Positions 9,225 to 17,557 of a DNA stretch of 64,000 nt are shown piece by piece; the first letter of the stretch is position 1, and the number at the start of each line of letters is the position of its first letter. The position numbers were made by a program, and so were the translations under genes. The stretch comes from CAYNRA01 sp046296415 (GTDB lineage Bacteria > Bacteroidota > Bacteroidia > Cytophagales > Spirosomataceae). The stretch spans positions 62,001-126,000 of the forward strand of contig JBKBLN010000002.1 of NCBI GenBank assembly GCA_046296415.1, given 5' to 3'. The notes below the pieces were generated by a model that did not search any database, was not told where the DNA came from, and saw only the letters and a list, made by a program, of their open reading frames with translations.

Positions 9225-9803
9225 TCAACCTAAATTTTGTCCCAGTTTTTCCATTTTGGTCAACCATTTTTCGCGCCATTCGGGTTTCGACAATCGAACA
9301 GGCCCGATGGTAGTTACTTTCACGGGTTTAATACCGACAAATTCCAAGGTGCATTTTTTCATAGCATAATGACTAGGTTGTTTGTACACCAGCCAATAAT
9401 ACCAAGCGGGTTGGTCGAGCGTTGTAATAATTCGAGCGGATTTATTGACCAAAAGTTTATCCCACCAGACAGAATTTTCTCTTTTTTGGAAAGCTAGTCC
9501 GGGAAGAAAGACCCGGTCAATAAAACCTTTTAGCAGCGCCGGGAGCGAGCCCCACCAAACCGGATAGACCCAAACCAGGTGCTCGGCCCATTGAATCTTT
9601 TCCCAAGCGTCCTGTAAATCTGGCTCCCAATCGGTTCGTTTTCGATAGCCAAATTGTAAGTTGGGGTTGAATTGCAAATCGGCCAGCACAATTTCTTTCA
9701 GTTCAGCACCGGTGGTTGAAACGCCTTTTTTATAGGCCTCTGCCAAGGCGTGACCATAACTTTCTTTGTCGGGGTGTCCGTTGATTAGGAGTATTTTCTT
9801 CAT
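9225..9803 (-). CDS. flavodoxin-fold NAD(P)H-dependent oxidoreductase
   Basis: 192 aa. It begins KKILLINGHPDKESYGHALAEAY, the FMN-binding entry of the NQO1/MdaB/KefF family, and has the diagnostic VYPVWWGSLPALLKGFIDRVFLPGLAF block. It is predicted to be a cytosolic FMN quinone reductase using NAD(P)H. No operon partner. Confidence 0.9.
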   Translation of the reverse strand: MKKILLINGHPDKESYGHALAEAYKKGVSTTGAELKEIVLADLQFNPNLQFGYRKRTDWEPDLQDAWEKIQWAEHLVWVYPVWWGSLPALLKGFIDRVFLPGLAFQKRENSVWWDKLLVNKSARIITTLDQPAWYYWLVYKQPSHYAMKKCTLEFVGIKPVKVTTIGPVRLSKPEWREKWLTKMEKLGQNLG

Positions 9804-9894
9804 TTTGTTTTCTATTCTTCGTTGGTTGTAATTAAGTTATTTACCACACTAATTTTACTATTTTGAATCAAAAAGTATTTTTTTAGGCAAAAAA

Positions 9895-10998
9895 CTAAAA
9901 TCTTCGCTCAAAGGAGTGGCCATTCCATTGATATACCTGGCCGTTAGCCATGCCAAACCACAAGACTTTTTGACGATCCTCAAAAATAGACAGGGCGAAG
10001 TCATTGACTAGTCCCTCTTTTTTCGAGAAGTTTTGCATTTTACTGCCATCGAATTTCCAAATGCCTGCATCTCGATCACCAAACCAGATGTTTCCCTGGT
10101 GGTCCTCCCCGATCGTAAAGACGTGTTCTAACGTGCCTGGAGGCGATTTCTCTCCATTTCGTTTACTTTTTGGATGAAATAGCTGGTAATCCATCGAAAA
10201 ATGTCGGATGGCCTCCCCTTCCTTGAGTAGTACGCCCATGCCGTTGTTTCCGATCCAGAGTCGGCCTTTGGAATCTTCCAGGATACTTCGAATGTGCAAA
10301 GGTCCCTTTTTTCGATCGAAGCCGACAGTTTCATCTAGAATGAGTGAAAATTCTCGCCCGTTATACCCAAAAACGCCGGCGTAGGTAGCAAACCAAATCC
10401 GATCATGGCCTTTCGAAATATCCGTGACGGCGAAAAGATTGTCATTCGAATGGAGGACTTTTTGTGGAGGAAGATCCAACCTATGCAATTGTTTACCATC
10501 GTACCGGTAGACACTCGAGGCATTGCCAGCGGCAAACCATAGATCATCTTCCGACTTCATCCAGGCGCTAGGCTGCGTAGCCTTAGGTAAAAAAGAAAAA
10601 GTCGTTGATGCTGCACCAGGACCCAATTTTGTATGGTCGATCATTCGCTGGCCATCGTAACTACTGACACCAGATTGCGTCTCAAACCAAATAACTCCAT
10701 GAATATCCTCTTGAATGGCATGAATTTGGTTGTCGGAAAGCCCATCTTGCGTGGTGAAATACTGAAACGTGGAGCCTGTGTAGAGTGCAACACCCTCTAG
10801 TAAACTCCCAAACCAAAAATTTCCTTTCCGATCCTGATATATAGCTCGAATTCCTGAGGTAAATCGCAAGGTGTCTAATTCTGATCGGTCTGGCGATTCT
10901 GACGGATAGGATTGTTGCTCCTTGACTGTCTGGGTATGGCAACTGGAATTGAGGCAGAGTAAGAGGAATAAGTAGATCAATAGACGTTGAATGTTCAT
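9895..10998 (-). CDS. lipoprotein with two-component-regulator-type propeller repeats
   Basis: 367 aa from the ATG at 10998, placing a lipoprotein signal (LLLCLNSSC) at the N-terminus; the frame extends to 11025 without family support. It contains repeated blades of the Reg_prop type (IRAIYQDRKGNFWFGS, IHAIQEDIHGVIWFE, IRSILEDSKGRLWIG, VFTIGEDHQGNIWFG, ALSIFEDRQKVLWFG). Such blades are sensor domains of hybrid two-component systems, but no kinase follows here, so it is a free-standing extracytoplasmic propeller. Confidence 0.85.
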   Translation of the reverse strand: MNIQRLLIYLFLLLCLNSSCHTQTVKEQQSYPSESPDRSELDTLRFTSGIRAIYQDRKGNFWFGSLLEGVALYTGSTFQYFTTQDGLSDNQIHAIQEDIHGVIWFETQSGVSSYDGQRMIDHTKLGPGAASTTFSFLPKATQPSAWMKSEDDLWFAAGNASSVYRYDGKQLHRLDLPPQKVLHSNDNLFAVTDISKGHDRIWFATYAGVFGYNGREFSLILDETVGFDRKKGPLHIRSILEDSKGRLWIGNNGMGVLLKEGEAIRHFSMDYQLFHPKSKRNGEKSPPGTLEHVFTIGEDHQGNIWFGDRDAGIWKFDGSKMQNFSKKEGLVNDFALSIFEDRQKVLWFGMANGQVYQWNGHSFERRF

Positions 10999-11075
10999 GG
11001 GTACAAGGTATGAAAACCTCGCCAAAAATAGGAACTGATTAAGGTGAGAAGGTTAATTAGATCTTGATTGCCTTC

Positions 11076-11516
11076 TCATTCAAGTGAATGAATCGTTTCA
11101 AATAGTTTTTGGTGTTGTTTTTTGAAAATTCTTTTCATTGTACCTACTACTGGAAATGGCGATGTGAAGTAGATTTCTTCTTCAATTATTGTATGACCCG
11201 CATCCTCTCTTAAGAAAAATTTCATTTCAATTTTAGTAAAATAAAATACCGTCGCCCGCATTCTAACTATTTTATCGGAAATACTTTTTTCAATGGTCAC
11301 AGGGTAGGTAAATGAAAAAGGTACCATACCAAACTTTAATGTCTCGTGGACTTTGTAATTTTGATGAGAGATTTTATCAATTCTTGAAATGACAGGATGT
11401 ATAAGAGCAAACTTTTCCATATCCGTCAAATACTCAAAAACAAGGTCAATGTTTTTATTGACTTTAAATGATAGTTTCACTCGAGTAATTGTTTTAAGTC
11501 GTTGAAGGGTTGGCAA
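11076..11516 (-). CDS. SRPBCC-like (START fold) protein
   Basis: About 146 aa. The pattern KLSFKVNKNIDLVFEYLTDMEKFALIHPVISRI, followed by alternating strands and a long C-terminal helix (MKRIFKKQHQKLFETIHSLE), fits the polyketide cyclase/SRPBCC ligand-binding fold. The listed start is a TTG; a GTG at 11480 is an alternative, so the first 12 residues are uncertain. Ligand unknown. Confidence 0.7.
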   Translation of the reverse strand: MPTLQRLKTITRVKLSFKVNKNIDLVFEYLTDMEKFALIHPVISRIDKISHQNYKVHETLKFGMVPFSFTYPVTIEKSISDKIVRMRATVFYFTKIEMKFFLREDAGHTIIEEEIYFTSPFPVVGTMKRIFKKQHQKLFETIHSLE

Positions 11517-11564
11517 TATCGTTTTGTGGGTGGGAATATTGTTTGAAGTCTTTTCAGTCCCTGA

Positions 11565-12527
11565 TCATTTTTTCCCAAGTACCCAAACATCATGATCATA
11601 CCTGAAAGCCGGGTGGTTGGGGGTACCTCCATATTTACCTCCCGTCATATAGATTTTATTTTTGTGAACGGTAGCCGCAATACCCCCCCGTGGCAACCAA
11701 GGTGCTGTTTGGGTAAACCATTTTTTTCCGTCCGAACTAAACAAGACTTGGTTGGAAAACTGCCCATTTCGGTTGCAGCCAAGCAGCCAAATTTTGTCAT
11801 CAAATACCTGCGCTGAGTAGCCAAAGATGGCCTCGCCTTGAACAATCTCATTCGTTACTTTTTGCCAATTTAAACCATCAATCGATTGCCAAACATCATT
11901 ATCTAATAAATAGAGCGTATTTCTGAGAAGAACTATTTGACTTCCACTTCGTTTACCGAATGGCAAGTTTTCCTTTTGTTTAGTCCAGGTAATGGCATCG
12001 TCTGAAGACCAAATGTCGGCAAATTGGCTATTGGCATCTTCGCCGCCTACTATCCAAATCTTATTGTTAAAGACAAAAGGATGGTAAAAAAAACGTTTGG
12101 GCAAGTTGCTTGATCTTGAAAGCGTCGTCCAATGCTTTAAGTCATCGGTTCGATAAATTTCGGGGCGGAATTCGTTTTTCTCTATATTCCCCTTGAAATG
12201 CCCCAGTCCATAGATGGCCCCTTTGAACTGAACATAGTCTAGAAAGGCATGATTGGAGATAGGGTTACTTAAGCCTGATTTTATCCAATTTTTTCCATCA
12301 AGGGAATACCAATTTCCATCCGAATGGAAAGTCCAAAGGGTATCCCGATGGCTAAACATTTGGAAATTATAACTTTTTCTCCAAGGTGCATGATCCAATA
12401 AATTGGTCCAGATATAGGAAGAGTCGGTTGGCCGATCACTACGGTTCAGAACCAATGAAAGGTCTGATTTGGTTGCAATTTGACAGGCAAAAAGAATCAA
12501 AATCGTTGTTGACCATTTACTTTTCAT
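11565..12527 (-). CDS. secreted kelch-like beta-propeller protein
   Basis: 320 aa from the ATG at 12527, which puts a signal peptide at the start (WSTTILILFACQ). It has at least five Trp-rich blades (SPDGKNW-type: SLDGKNWIKSG, RTDDLKHWTTL, SSDDAITWTKQ, SIDGLNWQKVT, SSDGKKWFTQT) with intervening kelch-type lines (NKIWIVGGED, NKIYMTGGKYGG). Galactose-oxidase/kelch-like; no catalytic Tyr-Cys pair was identified. Likely exported; function unknown. Confidence 0.8.
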   Translation of the reverse strand: MKSKWSTTILILFACQIATKSDLSLVLNRSDRPTDSSYIWTNLLDHAPWRKSYNFQMFSHRDTLWTFHSDGNWYSLDGKNWIKSGLSNPISNHAFLDYVQFKGAIYGLGHFKGNIEKNEFRPEIYRTDDLKHWTTLSRSSNLPKRFFYHPFVFNNKIWIVGGEDANSQFADIWSSDDAITWTKQKENLPFGKRSGSQIVLLRNTLYLLDNDVWQSIDGLNWQKVTNEIVQGEAIFGYSAQVFDDKIWLLGCNRNGQFSNQVLFSSDGKKWFTQTAPWLPRGGIAATVHKNKIYMTGGKYGGTPNHPAFRYDHDVWVLGKK

Positions 12528-12588
12528 CGTTTTTATGGAGTAAGCATGATTGAATACCATTCAAACAAAACACGGAGGTACTTTCAAC

Positions 12589-13194
12589 CTAATGGTCTTT
12601 TGTTGGCAGGGGCTTGCTGAATTGCATAAAAAAGGACTGACCGTGGTCGGTCTTCCCCACAATTTTTCCAGCTTTCCTGTCCAGTGTACCTTGGATGGAT
12701 TTGATGCCGTTAAGTTCTTTGTCCAAGACAATTTTTACACTATCAGAGGTTATGAAATAATCGGCCCACAAGGAGGTCCCATTGACGGATAAAATACACG
12801 TATTGGCAAATTCAAAAAACACCATTGGTTGTTGCGTATACTTGCCGCCTTTCAGAATTAGGGTATCTTGATTGACCATGCATTGGTTGATAAGGTATTC
12901 CCCCCGTATTTCATCCTCGTCTTTGGCATGCACAATACCCTCAACCAGCAAAGCCACCAACAAGACGGCCAAAAAACCGAAGGGAAAGTAAGTCTTCCAA
13001 TTTTTTTTAGAAGGAGTCAGGATTTCTTTCTTGATTTTACCCCCGTTGTCCCAAAAAAAAGTTTTCAAATCTTGAAAGTATGGCACGAGCAGGAGAATAA
13101 CGATAAAAAACTCGATGGTGGCATGTACTATAGCATCGACGACCTGAAATTCAAGATCAATAATCACAATATTGGTGTACAGCGCCAAGGCCAA
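12589..13194 (-). CDS. hypothetical membrane protein, 5' end probably cut by IS3
   Basis: 201 codons from a TTG at 13194, but the frame stays open upstream (...KRTRLLGLLLALALYTN) straight into the terminus of the IS3 element at 13228 without any ATG. The visible protein has two hydrophobic segments (upstream codons to about residue 18, and 24-40), a third at about 70-90, and a C-terminal soluble region (DTLILKGGKYTQQPMVFFEF...). No family recognised. The natural start is likely lost or separated by the insertion. Confidence 0.55.
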   Translation of the reverse strand: MALALYTNIVIIDLEFQVVDAIVHATIEFFIVILLLVPYFQDLKTFFWDNGGKIKKEILTPSKKNWKTYFPFGFLAVLLVALLVEGIVHAKDEDEIRGEYLINQCMVNQDTLILKGGKYTQQPMVFFEFANTCILSVNGTSLWADYFITSDSVKIVLDKELNGIKSIQGTLDRKAGKIVGKTDHGQSFFMQFSKPLPTKDH

Positions 13195-13244
13195 TAAAAG
13201 ACCTAAGAGCCGCGTACGTTTAAAAAGTGTAACCTTCCCTAAAT

Positions 13245-14120
13245 TCAGACAGGGAATAAATTTACAAAATCTTTTTTCCCGGAAGGCTTTGGAGCTAGCT
13301 CCAAAGCCTTCCGGGACCTAAATTGAACTGGTGCTTTACCTCCAAGAGAATCATGCGGGTGATTTTGATTGTAATCATTCCGCCAATTTTCGGCAAGGTC
13401 TTTCAGCGTTTCTAAATCCTCAAACCAGTAAGCATCCAAAATATCCTCTCTGAAAAAACGATTGAATCGTTCGATATAGGCATTTTGCATAGGCTTGCCT
13501 GGTTGAATAAATAGAACGTCAATATTCTTCTTTTTGCACCAAGATTGAAACACCTTGGAGATGAACTCAGGTCCGTTGTCTACCCTAATTTGGTTTGGCA
13601 AACCCACTTCCTCTTCCAATTGACCCAAGACGCCAATGACACGTTCGGCTGGAAAGCTAATTCCACATTCAATGACCAGTGACTCCCGATTACAGTCGTC
13701 TAATACATTGAATACTCGCACGCGTCGACCGTCACGCAATGAATCCGTCATAAAGTCTATGCTCCATGTTTGGTTCAACTCGGTTGGTGCGCTTAATGCC
13801 GATTTAACTCGACTCAACGTTCGTTTCTTTCGCTTTCGTCGCAAACTAAGCCCCATCAAACGATACACCCGTAGTACTCGCTTGCGGTTCCATGGTAAGC
13901 CCTGATGACGGATTCTTCCATAATATACGTCAAATCCCCGGATAGGTAGTTCATTCGCCAATTCATTTAGTTTATCCATCACAGGGCTATCGTCTTTCTT
14001 GGACTGATAATACCAAAGTGAGCGTGATAATTGTACTATTCGACAACTTTTATCAAGGCTCACGGGATAGGATTTCACTAAATAACCTACCACTTCCTTT
14101 TTCCGTGCAGGGCCTACCAC
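13245..14120 (-). CDS. IS3-family transposase OrfB (DDE integrase core)
   Basis: 291 aa. The HTH_21-like N-terminus (YYQSKKDDSPVMDKLNELA) is followed by the rve integrase core: first Asp in TWSIDFMTDSL, second in RVDNGPEFISK, Glu in NAYIERFNRFFRE. It is probably made as an OrfAB fusion by -1 slippage on the A6G motif at 14120-14126, where orfA ends and orfB is open. It resembles the IS51/IS407 side of IS3. The reading frame is intact, so the element may be active. Confidence 0.9.
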   Translation of the reverse strand: MVGPARKKEVVGYLVKSYPVSLDKSCRIVQLSRSLWYYQSKKDDSPVMDKLNELANELPIRGFDVYYGRIRHQGLPWNRKRVLRVYRLMGLSLRRKRKKRTLSRVKSALSAPTELNQTWSIDFMTDSLRDGRRVRVFNVLDDCNRESLVIECGISFPAERVIGVLGQLEEEVGLPNQIRVDNGPEFISKVFQSWCKKKNIDVLFIQPGKPMQNAYIERFNRFFREDILDAYWFEDLETLKDLAENWRNDYNQNHPHDSLGGKAPVQFRSRKALELAPKPSGKKDFVNLFPV

Positions 14121-14380
14121 TTTTTTGATAGAACGTCCTTCAGCATAACATTGTCAAGACTTAATTCGGCATACATCTGCTTTAGCTTCCGATTCTCATC
14201 CTCCAGCTCTTTTAGCCGTTTCAAATGACTCGCCTCCATACCTGAATACTTCTTACGCCATCCGTAAAAAGTAACTCGATTAATCCCGAGTTCGCGACTG
14301 ATCTCTTCCACCGAGCGACCTTGCTCGTTCTCTTTGATCGCCTTGATGATCTGGTGCTCTGTAAACTTCGTTTTTTTCAT
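14114..14380 (-). CDS. IS3-family OrfA (helix-turn-helix)
   Basis: 88 aa: KKTKFTEHQIIKAIKENEQG, then EEISRELGINRVTFYGWRKKYSG (HTH_8/transposase_8), then a leucine-zipper-like LKRLKELEDENRKLKQMYAEL. It binds the IS ends. It overlaps orfB by 7 bp at the slippery run. Confidence 0.9.
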   Translation of the reverse strand: MKKTKFTEHQIIKAIKENEQGRSVEEISRELGINRVTFYGWRKKYSGMEASHLKRLKELEDENRKLKQMYAELSLDNVMLKDVLSKKW

Positions 14381-14383
14381 AAC

Positions 14384-14501
14384 AATCTAAAGTAAACAAT
14401 TTTTATTAATTAATAGATTGTCTAAATTTCGGGGAAGGCTACAATAATCTAAAGTAGACAATTTTTATTGATTGATTGTCTAAATTTTAGGGAGGACTAC
14501 A
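14384..14501. repeat. tandem duplication of the IS3 right end
   Basis: Two diverged copies of a roughly 58-bp block lie head to tail: 14384-14443 and 14446-14501. Both start AATCTAAAGTA(A/G)ACAATTTTTATT and end with the IS terminus (GGGAAGGCTACA and GGGAGGACTACA). The element therefore has two candidate outer ends. The differences between copies show the duplication is not recent. Confidence 0.8.
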
Positions 14502-14636
14502 TTCTTGCCAAAGCCAAACAAAAAATAAAAAAACGAGTAGGCTAAAGCCTTGTTAAAACGTACAAGATTTGTAAAACCACAAAAGGTTAATCAAAAGAAA
14601 AGTCCTCGGCCAATTTTGCCCCCCAAAACCAACTAT

Positions 14637-14726
14637 GGGAATTGAAACCCCATAACCCACGAAGCTTCGTTCAACAAAGGCTTACATCGCTGTTCCGCTT
14701 AGCTATGCTTGTTTAAGTCTTATATG
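14637..14726 (+). mobile_element. M element, right-end fragment
   Basis: Matches the right end of the full M element (GGAATTGAAACCCCATAACC..., CGAAGCTTCG palindrome, then the short attC 14669-14726 ending ATATG) and abuts the core GTTAGCTT of cassette 9 at 14726/14727. The left part of M and the attC of cassette 9 are missing. The adjacent 14502-14636 is unrecognised sequence next to IS3. Confidence 0.8.
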
Positions 14727-14783
14727 TTAGCTTTAGTTTTTTAAATTTATAAATCAACTATTGTCCGTATTACTATTATTTAA

Positions 14784-15197
14784 TTAGGAAACATTTGTCT
14801 CTGTTGTGTCTGTTATTTCTGACGAAGAGGGGGTATTTGAGTATTCCCATTCATCATAATTTCTTTTAAGTCCCCATAAAGCAGCTAATAACATAACTGA
14901 TAATAAAAACCCTACAACTAGTCCAACAAAAAAGAATAAAATAAATGCTACTATAATCAAATAAATTCTTATTCCTACTTTTTTATATTCCTCGTCGTAA
15001 AGTTTGTATGAACTACAAAGTTTGTAACCAATAATGCTAGCCCATAATAAAAGTGCCCAGGATACAATTCCAAAAAAATATCCCATTGTATAACCTGTTG
15101 CCAAAAAGAATGCTCCTAAAATACTTATCAATAGTCCAATTATTGATAGTACAATTGCTACCATTGAAAACGCTTTAACTGTTTTTTGCTTAAACAT
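14784..15197 (-). CDS. cassette 9: hypothetical four-helix membrane protein
   Basis: 137 aa. Four hydrophobic segments (about 10-32, 38-58, 74-92, 94-110) and a polar Ser/Thr-rich tail (YSNTPSSSEITDTTETNVS). No family recognised. It is the only gene of the last cassette. 140 bp of untranslated sequence separates it from the cassette start at 15337. Confidence 0.7.
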   Translation of the reverse strand: MFKQKTVKAFSMVAIVLSIIGLLISILGAFFLATGYTMGYFFGIVSWALLLWASIIGYKLCSSYKLYDEEYKKVGIRIYLIIVAFILFFFVGLVVGFLLSVMLLAALWGLKRNYDEWEYSNTPSSSEITDTTETNVS

Positions 15198-15330
15198 ATT
15201 TCTTATGTTAATTTTATGGTTTTGTAATTTATCTTGGTCTTTCTATATTCGATGTTACTTTACTTACCTATATTTTCAATTCTTTTTGAGTGTCAATTCG
15301 AAAAGCTAATTAAGAATTTTTCTAAACTTA

Positions 15331-15439
15331 CAGCCTACGTTTTGGGGGTTTGCGAAGAAGCGGATTTAGCAGCACAAATATTCACTAGAATTCCAAATGC
15401 TCAATTTAGCACCGACCAAGGCTTTTTACAAACCCCATA
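15331..15439 (-). other. attC-like site of cassette 8 (main part)
   Basis: Imperfect palindrome. GGGGGTTTGCGAAGAAGCGG near the left pairs with CAAGGCTTTTTACAAACCCC near the right. The left core is decayed (CCTACG for CCTAACG). The distal core, GTTAGTGGC at 15835-15843, is split off by the M derivative 15440-15835. Confidence 0.7.
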
Positions 15440-15835
15440 TTGAACCCGACCTTCAGAAGCCCTTTTTAGAATAATTTTTCGATTCAATTTACGAAATTGA
15501 AACATGTAGCTCAAATTAAATTTCAAGTTGATGAGATCATTTTCTAAAAACTACACTACCATCCTCGTTCAGGCCAAACAAGTTGTGCCCGGTTTTGCAC
15601 AGGCTCACGCTATTTTCCTCGAACGTGTTACAATATACGGGATATATTCAAGTACTGAAAACACATCAAAAAAAGGTTAAGCGACACGAAAGCACCTGAG
15701 TAAACTAAAATTTGCTGAAAAAAATATGCCCTTAATACCAGCGATTAGAATTAAAACCCCAAAACCCCCGAAGCTTCGTTCAGCGAAGGGGTACATCGCA
15801 GTTCTGCTTAACTATGCTCGTTTAAGGCTTATATG
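15440..15835 (+). mobile_element. M element, MITE-like derivative 2 (396 bp)
   Basis: Has both M ends and no coding capacity. The left about 190 bp match the start of the full element, including the first codons of its recombinase up to FLERV; the sequence then jumps to ATATACGGGATATATTCAAGT, which matches the region after the transposase. It ends with the short attC 15778-15835. It sits between A(G)|TT and G|TT of the cassette 8 attC. The internal junction is the same as in derivative 1. Confidence 0.85.
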
Positions 15836-16336
15836 TTAGTGGCTACTTTTCTTGTCTTTTCGTTTATAATCTAATGTTTCAAACCATGCTTTTTGAGGTC
15901 TGCTTTTGGGGTAACCGTTATTTGTGCGAAACGATTTTCGTTCTTGTGTAAAGTCCCACCATGTTTTGCTAGTGTCATTTGACTTTGCAAAATTTACGAC
16001 TAATCGAAATTGGTCTTCAACGCAGGGGTCAACCCAATAGCCTAATTTCTTTTCATATTCGTCTGTCAGTTTAGCTCCATCTTTATCCTTTAGTTCTTTC
16101 AGTGAGTAATAACCTAAAAACACAAGGTCTTCAGCAAACTTAATTCCTACTGAAGGAACAGTTTGAAATTCTGCTAAGGCATAAATTTCTTTTGCTCTTT
16201 CAGTTGTAGCATTTAATAAAAATTCTAACTCGTCTGCCGCAAAGTCAAGTATGTTGGCAATTTTAATTTTATGCTTTCTCAAACTTGCTTTTTCTGTGTC
16301 CGTTAATGGAAGTTTTATGTTTCTCTTACTTTTCAT
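15836..16336 (-). CDS. cassette 8: helix-hairpin-helix protein (Cdd1-like)
   Basis: 166 aa from the ATG at 16336; a TTG 9 bp upstream is less likely. LTDTEKASLRKHKIKIANILDFAADEL, then FQTVPSVGIKFAEDLVFLGYYSLKELK, then EKKLGYWVDPCVEDQFRLVVNFA match the Cdd1/pathogenicity-locus type of helix-hairpin-helix proteins, which probably bind DNA. Its TAA stop lies inside the attC core: the last sense codon CAC plus TAA C forms GCCACTAAC. The start overlaps the end of the VOC pseudogene. Confidence 0.75.
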   Translation of the reverse strand: MKSKRNIKLPLTDTEKASLRKHKIKIANILDFAADELEFLLNATTERAKEIYALAEFQTVPSVGIKFAEDLVFLGYYSLKELKDKDGAKLTDEYEKKLGYWVDPCVEDQFRLVVNFAKSNDTSKTWWDFTQERKSFRTNNGYPKSRPQKAWFETLDYKRKDKKSSH

Positions 16337-16680
16337 CTTCTGCAAAAGTCAGCAAATAGCCATTGTTATATTCTATTGAAAAATCAGTCGCACCATAGAA
16401 TGTCTTTTTAAGCCCTTTAACCACTTTGACGTTATCTTTTAACTTTTCAAAAAAGTTTCTGATTTCAGTGGTCTTAGTGTAAAAAAGCAAAGAGCCACCG
16501 CCTTATCTTGATATGCTTGGTAGTTCTTTACCTAAACTTTGATATGCCTGAAACATAAAAGTCACGTTTCGGCAAATCATCATTGTCCAAGAAATGTCTA
16601 CTTTTTCAGTAACCGTCATTTCTATGTTAAATCCTAATTCTTTAAAAAGTCAATTGTTTTTTGATGTCGCCCTTTAAGTT
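16326..16680 (-). pseudogene. cassette 8: decayed VOC (glyoxalase-like) gene
   Basis: Minus-strand translation reads ...FKELGFNIEMTVTEKVDISW, then MMICRNVTFMFQAYQSLGKELP, a TAA at 16503-16505, and continues in the same frame GGGSLLFYTKTTEIRNFFEKL to a TAA at 16326. A one-base loss in a T-run near 16655 also breaks the 5' part (IDFFKELGF expected). The pattern is that of VOC/PhnB-like proteins. Two independent lesions show it is inactive. Confidence 0.75.
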
Positions 16681-16681
16681 T

Positions 16682-16849
16682 GCCACTAACGTATTAGGGC
16701 TTTGCGCTCAGACGGATTTCGGTTCGGACCGCCGAAGCGGCACAAAACTATCAACCTGCACTAAACTTGAATAGAATCGGACCGCCGATGCGGCACAAAG
16801 CTACAAGTTTACACGTCAACCCGCCTGACGCAAAACCCGTGTTAGGCAC
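16682..16849 (-). other. attC-like site of cassette 7
   Basis: 168 bp. The outer cores are GCCACTAAC (left) and GTTAGGCAC (right; matches GTTRRRY). The inner arms GGCTTTGCGCTCAGACGG and CCGCCTGACGCAAAACC pair with one unpaired C, as in the extrahelical bases of integron attC sites. The middle carries two GGACCGCCGA(A/T)GCGGCACAAA blocks. The right core is the exact complement of the cassette 7 start (GTTAGGCACA, 18149 downwards). Confidence 0.85.
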
Positions 16850-16880
16850 ATTGGCATTTACGACTTGGTCAGATTAGAGT

Positions 16881-17459
16881 TTAAAATCTAATTCCAAAGT
16901 TTAAAGTTCCGACATAAATTGGTTTTTCACCAGTTAAACCTATAATTGGATGCGGATTACTCTTTGATGCTACATAATAAAATCCGTGTTGAGTGCTTAA
17001 ATAGGGGCTGAATTTCATCTTTTCCCTTTTCGCTTTTTTCAAAAATTCCCAGCGATACCCTGCTAATAATCCCACTTCATAGTCCCAGCTCGTATAGTCT
17101 TTCCCATCAACAGGATTGTTTTTGTTAAAGCCTGGTCCGAATGCATTGTAAAGTTCAAAGTGCAGCCCTTTCCAAACGAATTGTCTGTACCCGAATGTTA
17201 GTGCATAATTGGCGAAATCACCTTCTTCTTCTCTAAACTCAGATGGTCTTATGTGAAAGCCAACAAATACGTCACCTGCTAAATCATTTTTTCGCCAAGT
17301 TTCGTAAGTAACTTGTCCCTTGTAGATGTTTCCGGGAAAGATTGGCCAAAGTAAATTTACTTCTGCCCCCCATTTTCTTGATGGAATATTTTGCTCTTGT
17401 CCAAAAGCGTTTATTACTGTGATTGCTGTTAAAGCAACATAAATGAGTATCGATTTCAT
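16881..17459 (-). CDS. cassette 7: outer-membrane beta-barrel-like protein
   Basis: 192 aa with a signal peptide (SILIYVALTAITVINAFGQ) and amphipathic strands with aromatic ends throughout (YALTFGYRQFVWKGLHFELYNAFGPGF, VGLLAGYRWEF), ending in VGTLNFGIRF, a typical C-terminal barrel strand. Length and pattern resemble small DUF3575-type porin-like proteins. It sits 99 bp behind a Crp/Fnr gene in the same cassette, which may control it. Confidence 0.75.
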   Translation of the reverse strand: MKSILIYVALTAITVINAFGQEQNIPSRKWGAEVNLLWPIFPGNIYKGQVTYETWRKNDLAGDVFVGFHIRPSEFREEEGDFANYALTFGYRQFVWKGLHFELYNAFGPGFNKNNPVDGKDYTSWDYEVGLLAGYRWEFLKKAKREKMKFSPYLSTQHGFYYVASKSNPHPIIGLTGEKPIYVGTLNFGIRF

Positions 17460-17557
17460 TGTCCCGAAATTTTAAATATTGATTAATGGGACAAAGGTAG
17501 ATCGTCAATAAAGCAAAAGTCGTTGACCAAAGTCAATAAATCATTTCAGAGCCAAAA

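Larger units (their letters stand above)
13228..14443 (-). mobile_element. IS3-family insertion sequence
   Basis: The ends are imperfect inverted repeats: plus-strand left end TGTAACCTTCCCTAAATT and, reverse-complemented, right end TGTAGCCTTCCCCGAAATTT, both 5'-TGTA as in IS3 members. Inside are orfA (14114-14380) and orfB (13245-14120), which overlap with an A6G slippery heptamer. No target duplication is visible (left flank AAAAG, right flank ATAAT). The right end exists twice in tandem (see 14384-14501). It ends the cassette array on this side. Confidence 0.85.

Noticed and set aside
15234..15443. Plus-strand 69-aa ORF
   Set aside because: It runs through the cassette boundary and the attC of cassette 8, with no coding signal.
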